From: Anaerolineae bacterium
Lineage (GTDB): Bacteria; Chloroflexota; Anaerolineae; DRVO01
Length of the DNA stretch: 64,000 nucleotides
Assembly (NCBI GenBank): GCA_013178015.1
Contig: JABLXR010000003.1
Coordinates: forward strand, 49,063 to 113,062
Direction of reading: 5' to 3'
Part shown: one piece after another, positions 29,160 to 38,410 of the stretch
Numbering within the stretch: the first letter of the stretch is position 1
Layout of the letters: each line of letters opens with the position of its first letter
Made by a program: the position numbers and the translations under genes
The notes under the pieces: generated by a model
Seen by the model: the letters and a program-made list of their open reading frames with translations, nothing else
What the model was told of the DNA's origin: nothing
Database searches by the model: none

Positions 29160-31346
29160 TCAGGGCCGATCATACAGGAGGCGTACCCCGGCTGCCACCA
29201 TAGCCTGCCCCGACTTGTCGCCGCCGAGATCCAGTAGCGTGCGGGCCTGCTGGTAGTGGCGCATGGCCCGGTCGGCCTGTCCCTGAATGGCGCACGCCCA
29301 TCCCAGCTGCCCCATGAGGCGCCCTCGGACAGAGGGAGCGCGCGCCAGGCCGAGGGCTTCCAGCAGGCGCTCGATGCCAGCTTGGCACTCCCCCTGCGTG
29401 ATGTACGCCTCAGCAAGCGATTCCAACAGCCTGACTCGTTCGTCTGGGCTGCCATCCCCTACCAGGCCCTCCAGTTCGCTCAGCAGCTCCGCGGCTCTCT
29501 CCGGCTCGCCTCGGCGGAGCAACGCCTCGCCCGCGTCGATCCCGTACCGCATGGCCTTGTCAGCCAGGCCGGCTTTGACGCAGTGGCGCGCCAGATCCTC
29601 AGAGGATGTTTCGGGATCCTCCTCCAGGCAGAGAGCCGCCCGGCGATGCAGTTCTCGTCGTTGCCGCCTCAGCATGGTGTCGTACGCCACCTTCCGCACC
29701 AGGTCGCTGCGAAAGAGGTACTTGCGCTCCGTGGCCTCCGCTGCCAGGAGCCCAGCCTCCAGCAACGGCACCATCCGCCGGGACACTTCCTCCGGCGCCA
29801 GGCCGGATACCTGGCTCAGCACCGGTGCCGTGACCTCGTCGCCCAGGACCGAGCAAAGCCGCAGCAGCTCCTTCGCTGCCGGCTCCAGAGCGTCCAGCCG
29901 CGATAGCACGCTATTGCGCAGGCTCTCCGGCACCGCATGCAGCGCCTGGCCCTCCCGCACTACCCATCCCTCTCCGGAAGCTACCAGCGCCCCCTCCTCG
30001 ATGAGGGACTCCACGCTCTCGATCAGGTGGGCCGGGTTGCCCCCGCTCCGCCGGACTAGGGCCTCGCAGGCATCGGGCGGAAGGGCGCTGGCCGCCGGGT
30101 GCTGCTGAAGAAGCCGCCAGCAGTCGCTCGTCCCTAGCGGCTGTAGCTTCAGCTGGAGGGCAGGTACCGCTGCCAGCTCGGCGAGCTTCTCCAGCTCGAC
30201 TCTTCTGCCGGCGAGGACGAACATCACCGGCCATTCGGCGCTTCCTCTGACCAGCTCCACCAGCCTGCGGCAATCGCCCGGCTCAGCCCAGTCCCAGTCG
30301 TCTACGAGCACCACCACCGGCATCCGCCGGCAGAAGCCACCCAAGGCTTCCAGTAACTGCTCGCTTCCCGTCGCGCCCGCCCCTGGTCGCGCCTCGTGTT
30401 GCATCCGGTGCCGGTCCAGCGCCGTAGCTCCTAGGACCGGATGTCCAACCCTCAGACCCAGCGCCCCCAACAGGCTCTCGCACGGCCGGTAAGTCGATCC
30501 CACCTCCCACCGGTTACGTATCTGTATCGCCAGTGGCTGGAGGTTCGCCTCCATAACCTCTAGACGAGCGGCAAATTCCCGCAACAGGCGCGTCTTGCCG
30601 ATTCCCGCTTCGCCACTCACCAGCACCAGGGTGGTCTGTCCCTGCGCCGTCCGTCCATACTCCGCCGTCAGCATGTGCATCTCTGCGGCCCGACCGACAA
30701 GGGTCTCGCCGGGGCTAGTCGCATCCCCGGCCAGGGGGACATAGGGCGCCAGGGCCAAGTGCGCCGACAGTGCGGCTCGACGGCCTTCCAGTTGCACCGT
30801 GCCCAGCTGACGGGCCTGTATGTGCCAGCCGGCAAGCCGCCTCACTCGGCCGCTGATCACCACCTGTCCAGGAGCCGCCACCTGCTGGAGCCTGGCAGCC
30901 ACGTTGGCGGCATCGCCGATGACCGTGGCGGCCGCCTTACCCGGGCCGATAGCACCATACACCACCGGCCCCGCGTCCACCCCTACACGCAGCCCCAGAC
31001 CCTGGCCCAGGCGCTTGCGGATCCATGGCTGAAGCTCTCCTACAGCCCGTTGCATGGCTAGGCCCGCCATCACCGCCCGCATGCAGTCGTCTTCGTGAGC
31101 CGTCGGCGCGCCGAAGAGGACCATCAGGCCATCTCCCAGCACCTTGTCAATGTGTCCACCGTAGCGCGCCACCTCTTCGCCCAGTCGGTCGTAGATTCGG
31201 TCCAGTGTCTCGACTACTTCCTCTGGGTCCAGCCTCTCACACAGGTGAGTGAAGCCCTCCAGATCGGCGAAGAGGACAGCCACGTGTCTGAGCTCAGCTG
31301 TCCCGGCTCCGACCTCAGCTGCTAGCTCAGCTCCGCCAGTAGGCAC
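29160..31346 (-). CDS. Class III nucleotide cyclase fused to AAA ATPase and TPR-like region
   Basis: A 728-residue signalling protein. Residues about 18-200 are a class III cyclase: metal-binding aspartates in LFADLEGFT and LGDGLMVLFG, the lysine in HIDKVLGDG, and VIGDAANVAARL with the transition-state Asn/Arg, all intact, so cAMP production is likely. A STAND-like ATPase follows: Walker A GEAGIGKT at about 244, Walker B VVLVDDWDWAE. The last 200 residues are helical repeats (TPR-like). The GTG start at 31346 follows GAGGAGGAGG and overlaps the upstream HD-GYP gene by 25 bases; a longer frame to 31472 exists inside that gene. No signal peptide or membrane helix. Confidence 0.82.
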   Translation of the reverse strand: MPTGGAELAAEVGAGTAELRHVAVLFADLEGFTHLCERLDPEEVVETLDRIYDRLGEEVARYGGHIDKVLGDGLMVLFGAPTAHEDDCMRAVMAGLAMQRAVGELQPWIRKRLGQGLGLRVGVDAGPVVYGAIGPGKAAATVIGDAANVAARLQQVAAPGQVVISGRVRRLAGWHIQARQLGTVQLEGRRAALSAHLALAPYVPLAGDATSPGETLVGRAAEMHMLTAEYGRTAQGQTTLVLVSGEAGIGKTRLLREFAARLEVMEANLQPLAIQIRNRWEVGSTYRPCESLLGALGLRVGHPVLGATALDRHRMQHEARPGAGATGSEQLLEALGGFCRRMPVVVLVDDWDWAEPGDCRRLVELVRGSAEWPVMFVLAGRRVELEKLAELAAVPALQLKLQPLGTSDCWRLLQQHPAASALPPDACEALVRRSGGNPAHLIESVESLIEEGALVASGEGWVVREGQALHAVPESLRNSVLSRLDALEPAAKELLRLCSVLGDEVTAPVLSQVSGLAPEEVSRRMVPLLEAGLLAAEATERKYLFRSDLVRKVAYDTMLRRQRRELHRRAALCLEEDPETSSEDLARHCVKAGLADKAMRYGIDAGEALLRRGEPERAAELLSELEGLVGDGSPDERVRLLESLAEAYITQGECQAGIERLLEALGLARAPSVRGRLMGQLGWACAIQGQADRAMRHYQQARTLLDLGGDKSGQAMVAAGVRLLYDRP

Positions 31347-32437
31347 GCACCCTCCTCCTCGGCCGTGTCTAGCTCCACCGGGCGCATCCGCCCTCCGCCG
31401 CTGTCCTGCACCAGCCGGACCACCACGTGCTCGGGATCCAGGCAGGAGTTCCTCACCACCGTACCCCGACATCCGCTGTGCCGTCCCGAGGCGACATACA
31501 CGCCTATCCCGATGGGCACCTGCCGCCTTCCCTCAAGTAAGTGCCTCACCAACTGCCGGTTGAGCACCGTGCCCGAGAGCCGATGCAGGGCCCGCGCTAC
31601 CTGCCCTGCCGCCAGCGGCGCCGTCACCAGTGTCTCGGTCGTGAGCATGGCATAGGCGTCTGCCAGCGCGATCACCTCGGCCGCGAGAGCAATGCGTCCG
31701 GTCTGGTAGCCGCTCGCGATCCGGTTGGTGCCTCGCAGCCCGCGGGGATAGCCGCGTCCATCCTGCCTCTCGTGGTGCTGGGCGACCGCCGCAATGGCGT
31801 CCTGATCGTCCACGCCCAGCTCCCGCGTCATCTGTAGGCCGAGCAGAGGATGGCGCTGCAAGTCCGCCTGCTGTTCCGGGCTCAGGGTCGGAAGCAGGAA
31901 GGTGTGATGACTCAGCTTCGCCTTGCCGCAGTCATGCAGCATACCCCCCAACGCCAGCGACCGCATGGAGCCCTCGTTCAGGCTCATGCGCCACCCCAAC
32001 CACAGAGCCGCCGTGGCCGTGTGGAGGCCATGGAACAGAAGTGTCGTGTCCACCGACGCCATGCGGGCCAGAGCAGTGAGCACGCCGGCGCTCAAGACGT
32101 GCCCCATCACTCGCGACACGTCGCCCAGCTCCTGTTCCATCAGCGCCTCCGGCAGCCGACGCTGCTGTCCGGCCATCCCGCTCTGCAGGCCCGCCAGCGA
32201 TCGCAAGACCGACTCGGCGGACGATCGGAGGTATCCCGCCACCATGTCCTCGACGACGATGCCGTCGCTGACCTCATCGACCACGTATACCCAGGCGAAG
32301 CCGCGTTCGTCCAAAGCGCGAATGTACGACGAGTTGAGGCTGACGCCGCGCCGCAAGAGCAGCCCGCCCTTGCCGTCGGACACGTCACGAGCCAGCTGAA
32401 GGCCCGGACGCAGCTCGCTCACCGGTACTCTTTTCAC
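31322..32437 (-). CDS. HD-GYP domain cyclic-di-GMP phosphodiesterase-like protein
   Basis: A 371-residue cytoplasmic protein. The N-terminal 100 residues resemble the domain found before HD-GYP modules; the HD-GYP domain spans about 115-290 with H136, H168-D169 in LHDCGK, H221-H222-E in HHERQDGRGYP (G229-Y-P231). All metal ligands seem present, so it should linearise cyclic-di-GMP. The last 70 residues form an extra small beta domain. It is cotranscribed with the cyclase and divergent from the response-regulator gene. A sigma-28-like element lies upstream. Confidence 0.87.
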   Translation of the reverse strand: MKRVPVSELRPGLQLARDVSDGKGGLLLRRGVSLNSSYIRALDERGFAWVYVVDEVSDGIVVEDMVAGYLRSSAESVLRSLAGLQSGMAGQQRRLPEALMEQELGDVSRVMGHVLSAGVLTALARMASVDTTLLFHGLHTATAALWLGWRMSLNEGSMRSLALGGMLHDCGKAKLSHHTFLLPTLSPEQQADLQRHPLLGLQMTRELGVDDQDAIAAVAQHHERQDGRGYPRGLRGTNRIASGYQTGRIALAAEVIALADAYAMLTTETLVTAPLAAGQVARALHRLSGTVLNRQLVRHLLEGRRQVPIGIGVYVASGRHSGCRGTVVRNSCLDPEHVVVRLVQDSGGGRMRPVELDTAEEEGACLLAELS

Positions 32438-32488
32438 CCTAATCTGCCCCCTGGTACCGTCGCCAAGCGTCGCGGTGCACGCGGTAAC

Positions 32489-32516
32489 CTATCGGCAGGC
32501 GAACCGGGTGACTTGA
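32489..32516 (-). promoter_or_regulatory. Possible sigma-28-like promoter of the HD-GYP gene
   Basis: On the minus strand TCAAGTCA (32509-32516), a 12-base spacer and GCCGATAG (32489-32496). The -10 matches seven of eight consensus bases, the -35 five of eight; the spacer is one base longer than standard. Confidence 0.3.
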
Positions 32517-32523
32517 TCCTCAC

Positions 32524-32551
32524 TTGCGGATGGCTTGATGCGTGCTAAACT
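32524..32551 (+). promoter_or_regulatory. Weak candidate promoter of the response regulator/kinase unit
   Basis: TTGCGG (32524-32529), 16 bases, TAAACT (32546-32551), 58 bases ahead of the start codon. Both hexamers are partial matches. Confidence 0.3.
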
Positions 32552-32609
32552 AGGCCATCCATGTGGCATCCACCTCTGTAGAGCGCTTGGCGCAGGCCGG
32601 AGGCGAACG

Positions 32610-33302
32610 TTGCGAGTGCTGGTGATCGACGACGATGCAGACGTGGCCAAGACAATCGAGAACGCTCTGCGTCGCAGCCACACCGTCTTCCTTGCCTTCA
32701 GCGGCGTGCAGGGCATTCAGCAGGCTCGCCAGATCAAGCCCGACGTCATCATCCTCGACATCGTCATGCCTGGCATGGACGGCTTCGAGGTCTGCCAGCG
32801 AATGCGCGACGACCCGCTGCTAGCTGGTACCCCTATCCTGTTCCTGACCGCTCGCGGACGAACTGAGGACCGAATTCAGGGCTTTCAGGTCGGAGCTGAC
32901 GACTACATCACTAAGCCGTTCAGCGTGCAGGAACTGGAGCTGCGCATGCAAGCCATAATGCGGCGCATGGGCGAGCCCCCCAAGGAGGCCAGGTCCGATG
33001 GCTGCCTCAAGGTGGGCGATATCTGCCTCAACACCAAGACCTTCGAGGTCCAGGTGCTGGGTCGTACCGCCCTACTGACTCCGATCGAGTTCGAGCTTCT
33101 ATACCACTTTATGACCCACCCGGGCGAAGTGTTCTCTACCCACCGTCTCCTACAGGAGGTGTGGGACTATCCGTCCGACACCGGCAGCCCGGACCTTGTG
33201 CGCATGCACATACGTAACCTCAGGACCAAGATCGAGCCCGAGCCCGGGTCTCCCACCTACCTCGTCACCGTCTCTCGTCACGGCTATTGCCTCCGGGCAT
33301 AG
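32610..33302 (+). CDS. OmpR/PhoB-family response regulator
   Basis: A 230-residue two-domain regulator. The receiver has D7-D8 acidic pair, phosphoacceptor D50 in IILDIVMPG, T80 and K102; the C-terminal winged helix is of OmpR/PhoB type (LTPIEFELLYHFMTHPGEVFS, VRMHIRNLRTKIEP, VTVSRHGYCL). The TTG start at 32610 follows GGAGG at normal spacing. The kinase gene begins nine bases downstream. Proteins of this family bind 11-bp direct repeats, the period found upstream of three flagellar units in this window; whether this regulator is the one is untested. Confidence 0.9.
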   Translation: MRVLVIDDDADVAKTIENALRRSHTVFLAFSGVQGIQQARQIKPDVIILDIVMPGMDGFEVCQRMRDDPLLAGTPILFLTARGRTEDRIQGFQVGADDYITKPFSVQELELRMQAIMRRMGEPPKEARSDGCLKVGDICLNTKTFEVQVLGRTALLTPIEFELLYHFMTHPGEVFSTHRLLQEVWDYPSDTGSPDLVRMHIRNLRTKIEPEPGSPTYLVTVSRHGYCLRA

Positions 33303-33311
33303 GGCTGAAGC

Positions 33312-36300
33312 GTGGCATCGGACTCCACCACGCGGCTGCTGGTAGCTGGTATCCCTGAAGAAGCTCTGATCCCAGCGCTCCGCCTGGCGGGCAACCACCG
33401 GTGTCACGTGCTGATAGCCGAAACGCCGGCCCACATCAGCCAGGCGCTGGCCCAACAGCAGGCCGACTTGGTCGTCCTGGGCTTGCCTGCGAGCTCCCGC
33501 GAGCCTTGGGAGGAGTTGGTCGCCCGCATACAGGCGGACGGAAGTACTCGCCTCATCGTGGTGCGCGACAGCCAGCAGGCCGCTGTGCACTGGGCGAAGG
33601 CCGACCATGAAGCCACCCCCTCGGCGGGCGAGGACCTCGCTTCCCTCATCAACGTCGCCCTTGACCGGCCTCGTGACCGCGCCGACCCGGAGACAGACGA
33701 TCCGGCTCGGCAGGGTTGTCTGACGCAGGACGCCGCCACATCGTCCGTCCAGGCCCTTGTCGAAGGTCTTGCCCGCCTGGTGCAGAGCCTCGACCCGGCC
33801 GGGAACCTGGTGCGCTACTCCGAGTCGGTCGCTGATGGTCTCCGCCTCCTGCTCGATCTAGAGGCAGTCGAGATCTCCTTGCTTGCTCCACCCGTTCTGG
33901 TCCGCTCCCCACGCCAGGCTCCACTTCCGACTGCCGCGGCCTCTTCCCGCGACCTGGCGGCGAAGGCAGTCACCGTGGTCGAACGTCCGCTTGCCGGCGG
34001 GCGCCACCTGGTCGCCTTGCCCCTGTGCACGCCACGACACACCTACGGCACCCTCACGCTGCTGAGCTCACAGCCAGCGGTGACACAACGGGCTGTCCTC
34101 CCCGCCCTGTCGCTGCTTACCGCGAGTGTGGCGGGCGAGCTCGAACTGATGCGTCTTTCCCTGGAGCACAACCGCAACCTGGACGAGCTGCAGGCCATCT
34201 CAGAGACCGGCCGCACCATGGTCGCGTTGTTGAGCCTGGATCAGGTTCTGGAAATGATAGTGCACACCGCCTTAAGGTACGTGCCTTCTGCCGGGGCGGC
34301 TGTCCTGCACGTGCCGAACGACACCAGGGACACGTTTGTGCCGAGAGCCACGGCCGGTCCGACGCACCTCATTCAAGCCGCCACTCGCCAGTTTTCCGTG
34401 GACTTGCCGGAGCGTCTGCGCGGGCAGCACCAACCGCTTCGCATACCCTATGCGCCCATGGAGTCCGGCGAGGAGTCGGGCGCAGCCGCCCGAGGCTCCA
34501 TGGTGGTAGTGCCTCTGATGATTGGGCAGGCCCTAGTCGGCGCCTTAAGCGTGGTCAGCACCCGCTCCAACGCCTTCACCAGCCGTGACGAGCGCATCCT
34601 GGTCAGCCTGGCCAGCCAAGGGGCTGTCGCCATCGAGAACGCCCGTTTGCACGGCCAGGCTCGCAAAGCTGACGAGATCGCGGCACTGTACGAGTTGAGT
34701 CAGGCACTCAACAGCAACCTCGACCTACGCGACACCGTCACCACCATCCTCAGCAGCGCCCGCAGCCTCACCCTCGCCTCATCCGCCGAGGTCCGCCTGG
34801 CTTCCCCCGCGGGCGACTCGCTCGAGGCCGTGATCGCCCTGGGTGAGCGCCCCCAGTCGGAGCCGGGCGATCGCTATCGCATGAGCGTGCTGTACCCCCG
34901 GTTGGTCATGGAATCCAGACGGCCGCTGCTGATAGAGGATACGCATCGGTTCGAGCACGACGACGATTTCTGTCGTCACGAAGATCCCTCCTGGCTACGT
35001 TCCTACCTGGGCATCCCCCTCATCACCAGTCAGCGGGCGGTAGGAGTGCTCTCCCTGGGGTCCACGCGGGAAGGTGCATTCACTGCCGAAGACGTTCGAC
35101 TGCTTGAGATCGTGGCCGGGCAGGCCGCCACCGCCCTGAGCAATGCCAGGCTATACGAAGAGGCCACTCAACGCCTCCGGGAGGCCGAAGCCATCGCCCG
35201 AGTGAGCCGGTCCGTGGCCGCCAGCCTCGACCAGCGCACCGTTCTGGAAGCTGTGGTGAGCACCCTGGTGGCAACTATCCCCCTCGCCCGTCACGCCTTC
35301 GCCTATCTGGTGGGGCCGGACGGCTCGCCCAGTCTGGCGGCTCAGTCGCCTCCCAGACAAGACGAGGAGGTCTCCCCTGACCTGGGCATCTGGCAGTGGT
35401 GTGCCGACGGCTGTCTGGTGCGGGGGCAGCCAGTGCACCTGGACGACACCTTGCGACACGGGTTCCCCTCCACTGGTTCTACGGTTGCTCACTCCGTCGT
35501 CGCAGTCCCCATGGTGGCCGCCGGCAAAGCAGTAGGCGTTCTGGGCACCGACAGCACCTTGCCAAACGCCTTCACCACTGGAGACTTGCGGCTCATCAAG
35601 ACGTTTGCCGACCAGGCAGCCACCGCCATCGAGAGCGCCCGTCTCTTCGATGACCTCAACCGGGCGTATCGGGAGCTGTCTCAGAGCACCGAGACCCTTT
35701 CTGCCGTGTTCCACGGCATCACCGACGGGATGTACATCGTCGATCGGGAGGACCGCCTAGTGGTCATTAACGAGCCGGAGGCTCGTTTCCTTGGTTCGCA
35801 CCCCGAATCCTTGGTGGGAAGCTCTTACCGCTCTCTGTACCATCGTACCGACAGCCCCTGCGAGCATTGCGCCGTCGAGGAAGCCCTTGGCTCCGGCGAA
35901 CATGTCTCGATGCTGGCCTGCTACTCCGATCGCGGGGAACGTACGGTCTGGAGGGAGGTGGATATCTATCCCATCCGCGATCGCGAAGGGGTCACGAGCA
36001 GAGCCGTGGTGTTCGCCCGAGACGTGACCGAGAAGCGACGACTGGAGGCGTCCCTGGTGGAATCCGGCCGCATGGCGTCCATCGGTCAGCTGGCCAGCAG
36101 CATCGCCCACGAGGTCAACAATCCCCTCACCGTCATCATCGGCAACGCCGAGGTGCTGCTTCTGGATGCTCCGGCCGAAGACCCTGCCACCGAGACCATC
36201 TCGATGATCCTCCGAGCGGCGCGTCGGGCAGCCCGCACAGTCCAGAACCTCCTCGATCTCTCCGGTCAGCAAGAGTTCGAGTTCGCCGACGTGGATCTTC

Positions 36301-36776
36301 GGCGGACTATCGAGGAGGCGCTGGACCTGGTCACCCATCCGCTGCGTAAAGCCGGCATCCAGCCCATCCTGGACGTGGCCGACGACCTACCCGTGGTAAC
36401 CGGAAGCGCAGGCCACCTCAAGGTCGTCTGGATGAACATCCTGCTCAACGCGCGTGATGCCATCCTCGCTGCCGAACGGAGCGATGGCGAGGTCAGGATT
36501 GAGGTCGGCACCAGCTCCGAGGCGGCCGTCTACGTGTCGATCATGGACAACGGGGTGGGGATGGCAGAGGAGCAGCGCGAACGTCTGTTCCAGCCCTTCT
36601 TCACCACCAAACCGGCCGGCCAGGGGCTGGGGTTGGGCCTCTACCACGCATACATGATTGTACGCCGGCACGGCGGCCGAATCGAGGTTACCACGAGGCC
36701 GGGCGAGGGCTCTGCGTTCACGGTGTACCTGCCGCTAGACGCTAGCTCCGGAGAGGACCTTCTGGACAAGCCCTAG
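33312..36776 (+). CDS. Multi-GAF/PAS sensor histidine kinase
   Basis: A 1154-residue soluble kinase without membrane helices. Order: residues 5-110, a receiver-like fold lacking the acidic pair and the phosphoacceptor Asp (VLGLP in place of VLDxxMP); four GAF-like regions at about 160-275, 306-450, 470-615 and 640-780; a PAS domain at about 795-915 with a C-x2-C pair (CEHC); the H-box IAHEVNNPL with H933; and the ATPase domain with its N box near 1040, DNGVGMA near 1079 and GQGLGLGL near 1103. It should phosphorylate the regulator encoded just upstream. The stimulus is unknown; small-molecule or redox sensing by GAF domains is an inference. Confidence 0.88.
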   Translation: MASDSTTRLLVAGIPEEALIPALRLAGNHRCHVLIAETPAHISQALAQQQADLVVLGLPASSREPWEELVARIQADGSTRLIVVRDSQQAAVHWAKADHEATPSAGEDLASLINVALDRPRDRADPETDDPARQGCLTQDAATSSVQALVEGLARLVQSLDPAGNLVRYSESVADGLRLLLDLEAVEISLLAPPVLVRSPRQAPLPTAAASSRDLAAKAVTVVERPLAGGRHLVALPLCTPRHTYGTLTLLSSQPAVTQRAVLPALSLLTASVAGELELMRLSLEHNRNLDELQAISETGRTMVALLSLDQVLEMIVHTALRYVPSAGAAVLHVPNDTRDTFVPRATAGPTHLIQAATRQFSVDLPERLRGQHQPLRIPYAPMESGEESGAAARGSMVVVPLMIGQALVGALSVVSTRSNAFTSRDERILVSLASQGAVAIENARLHGQARKADEIAALYELSQALNSNLDLRDTVTTILSSARSLTLASSAEVRLASPAGDSLEAVIALGERPQSEPGDRYRMSVLYPRLVMESRRPLLIEDTHRFEHDDDFCRHEDPSWLRSYLGIPLITSQRAVGVLSLGSTREGAFTAEDVRLLEIVAGQAATALSNARLYEEATQRLREAEAIARVSRSVAASLDQRTVLEAVVSTLVATIPLARHAFAYLVGPDGSPSLAAQSPPRQDEEVSPDLGIWQWCADGCLVRGQPVHLDDTLRHGFPSTGSTVAHSVVAVPMVAAGKAVGVLGTDSTLPNAFTTGDLRLIKTFADQAATAIESARLFDDLNRAYRELSQSTETLSAVFHGITDGMYIVDREDRLVVINEPEARFLGSHPESLVGSSYRSLYHRTDSPCEHCAVEEALGSGEHVSMLACYSDRGERTVWREVDIYPIRDREGVTSRAVVFARDVTEKRRLEASLVESGRMASIGQLASSIAHEVNNPLTVIIGNAEVLLLDAPAEDPATETISMILRAARRAARTVQNLLDLSGQQEFEFADVDLRRTIEEALDLVTHPLRKAGIQPILDVADDLPVVTGSAGHLKVVWMNILLNARDAILAAERSDGEVRIEVGTSSEAAVYVSIMDNGVGMAEEQRERLFQPFFTTKPAGQGLGLGLYHAYMIVRRHGGRIEVTTRPGEGSAFTVYLPLDASSGEDLLDKP

Positions 36777-36786
36777 CCCGGCCTGC

Positions 36787-37032
36787 TCAACCTGCATTCC
36801 GCCGCACCAACCGGCTGAGCGAAGTGGCCAGCTGGCGCGAATCCTCAGGCCGGACGGCAGCATCCAGATTGGACTGCCGGACCTCTTCCAGAAGCTCCTG
36901 GCGTACGATGGGTACGTGGCGAGGAGCGTCCACCCCCAACTTGACCCGTTCCCCTTCCACCGCCAGGACGTGGACCTTGATGTCACCCTGGATCACAACC
37001 GTCTCGCCGGGACGCCGGGTAAGTATCAGCAC
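36787..37032 (-). CDS. csrA: Carbon storage/flagellin translation regulator CsrA
   Basis: An 81-residue RNA-binding dimer with the canonical MLILTRRPGE start, the KVHVLAVEGERVKLGVDAP strands, and a somewhat long C-terminal tail (RRNAG). In flagellated Gram-positive bacteria CsrA represses flagellin translation and is titrated by FliW. It starts with GTG inside the fliW stop (7-base overlap), so the two are translationally coupled. It is the last gene of the flgM unit and converges with the kinase gene, 10 bases apart. Confidence 0.93.
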   Translation of the reverse strand: MLILTRRPGETVVIQGDIKVHVLAVEGERVKLGVDAPRHVPIVRQELLEEVRQSNLDAAVRPEDSRQLATSLSRLVRRNAG

Positions 37033-37475
37033 GCCCTGTTTCCTCTTGGCTCACCGGCTACGACGTGACGAGCGGAGTACGAGGACCCACTTAGCACTAT
37101 CTGGACCCCGCGGCCGTTTCTTTGGTTGACGACCAGGGGGCCAAGCAAGTTAGCCGTCACCAGAGGCGGATCCTGCTGCATCACCAGCGTGCACAGCACA
37201 AGGGCATCCCGCCAATCCCGCAAGCCGATGGCCTCAGCGGCTTCGGGTGGGATCTCAACCTGATAGTCCTCCACCACTGCGGACGGATCGGCAACGAAGA
37301 ACCCCACTTCAGGCTCATCGAGGCATTGCAGCATTTGCACCGGGCCCGCCTGGTCGTCTCGGAGAAGGACGAAGCGGCGCCACTCGGAACACCCCACCAG
37401 ACCCTCGGAGAAAAGGATCTCCGCCGGCCAGGCCTGTTCCTCACCCGGGCTGTCAGTGGTTACTGGTCTCATCAC
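37026..37475 (-). CDS. fliW: Flagellar assembly factor FliW
   Basis: A 149-residue CsrA antagonist and flagellin-binding protein. Typical parts are FSEGLVGCSEWRRFVLL, MLQCLDEPEVGFFVADP and ANLLGPLVVNQRNGRGVQIVL. Its start overlaps the flgL stop by four bases (ATGA), and its stop overlaps csrA. Flagellin itself is not in the window. Confidence 0.92.
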   Translation of the reverse strand: MMRPVTTDSPGEEQAWPAEILFSEGLVGCSEWRRFVLLRDDQAGPVQMLQCLDEPEVGFFVADPSAVVEDYQVEIPPEAAEAIGLRDWRDALVLCTLVMQQDPPLVTANLLGPLVVNQRNGRGVQIVLSGSSYSARHVVAGEPRGNRAC

Positions 37476-38407
37476 CTAAGGTAATCCAGCAACGACGTCG
37501 GGAGGATGCGCGCATTCACCTGCAGAGCCACCTTGAGCACTGCCTCCCGCTGGGCGAAGTGTACCACAGCCTCAGCCATGTCGACATCCTCAGTCTGGGA
37601 GAGGAGGTCCTGAAGGCCCAGGGTCACCGCCTCCAGCTTGTCCAGGGCGGCGGCCAGACGCTGGCTCTTTGCTCCTATCATAGCTCTGGCGCCGCCCACG
37701 GCCTGAACCGCGGCCTCAAACCGATCCAAAAGCCCTCGAACCGCTCCGGCGTCGTCCGCGGCCAGGGCGTCGCGCAACTGGAGAAGAAGAGCGAATACAG
37801 ACGCTGGGTCGTCAGGAGCCAGCCACGGCTGCGTCCCGTTCACGTTGATCTGGAGGCTGACGCCCGGCTCCAGCTCGCGCACGATCGCCCCGTCGTCGCC
37901 TCTGTACTCCACCGCGATGATCGCATCCGGGTCGGTCGTCGCCTCGGACGCCGCGTCCAGCCCGACGAAGGGAGGCTGGTCTATCTTGTACCCGGCAAAC
38001 AGGTATCGCCCTTGAGTGCTGCTGTTGGCGCATTGAAGCGCCGAACCGACCAGCTGCGCCGCCTCCATGGCCACCGCCTGCCGGGCATCGGAGCCGATGG
38101 AGTCGTCTGCGCCCCTCAGGGCCACATTGCGGGCTCGTATCAGAACGTCGGTGAGCTTGTCCAGGGCCACATCCGTGGCGTTCACCCAATCCTGGCTCAA
38201 GCTGATGCTGCGCCTGCATGCCTCGAGGGCCTGGATCTCTCCCCGCATGTTGATAGCGCGCTGCACGGCGAACGGATCGTCCGACGGCCGGTGGAGCCTC
38301 TTGCCACTGGCCAGCTGCTCCTGGTACTTCCCCAGGGCCTGTACCCCGTTCTGCAGGTCACGCAGCGCGGTCCGAACCAGCATTCGATGGGTAACCCGCA
38401 TCAGCAC
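37472..38407 (-). CDS. flgL: Flagellar hook-filament junction protein FlgL
   Basis: A 311-residue flagellin-like junction protein. The N-terminal coiled coil (RVTHRMLV..ALRDLQNG...GKRLHRPSDDP) and the C-terminal helix (QTEDVDMAEAVVHFAQREAVLKVALQV) are clear. It lies three bases after flgK, as usual, and overlaps fliW. Confidence 0.92.
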   Translation of the reverse strand: MLMRVTHRMLVRTALRDLQNGVQALGKYQEQLASGKRLHRPSDDPFAVQRAINMRGEIQALEACRRSISLSQDWVNATDVALDKLTDVLIRARNVALRGADDSIGSDARQAVAMEAAQLVGSALQCANSSTQGRYLFAGYKIDQPPFVGLDAASEATTDPDAIIAVEYRGDDGAIVRELEPGVSLQINVNGTQPWLAPDDPASVFALLLQLRDALAADDAGAVRGLLDRFEAAVQAVGGARAMIGAKSQRLAAALDKLEAVTLGLQDLLSQTEDVDMAEAVVHFAQREAVLKVALQVNARILPTSLLDYLR

Positions 38408-38410
38408 CCC

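Noticed and set aside
31347..31472. Long N-terminal extension of the cyclase protein
   Set aside because: It lies wholly within the HD-GYP coding region, has a low-complexity Gly/Arg composition of a shadow frame, and a strong ribosome site supports the start at 31346.
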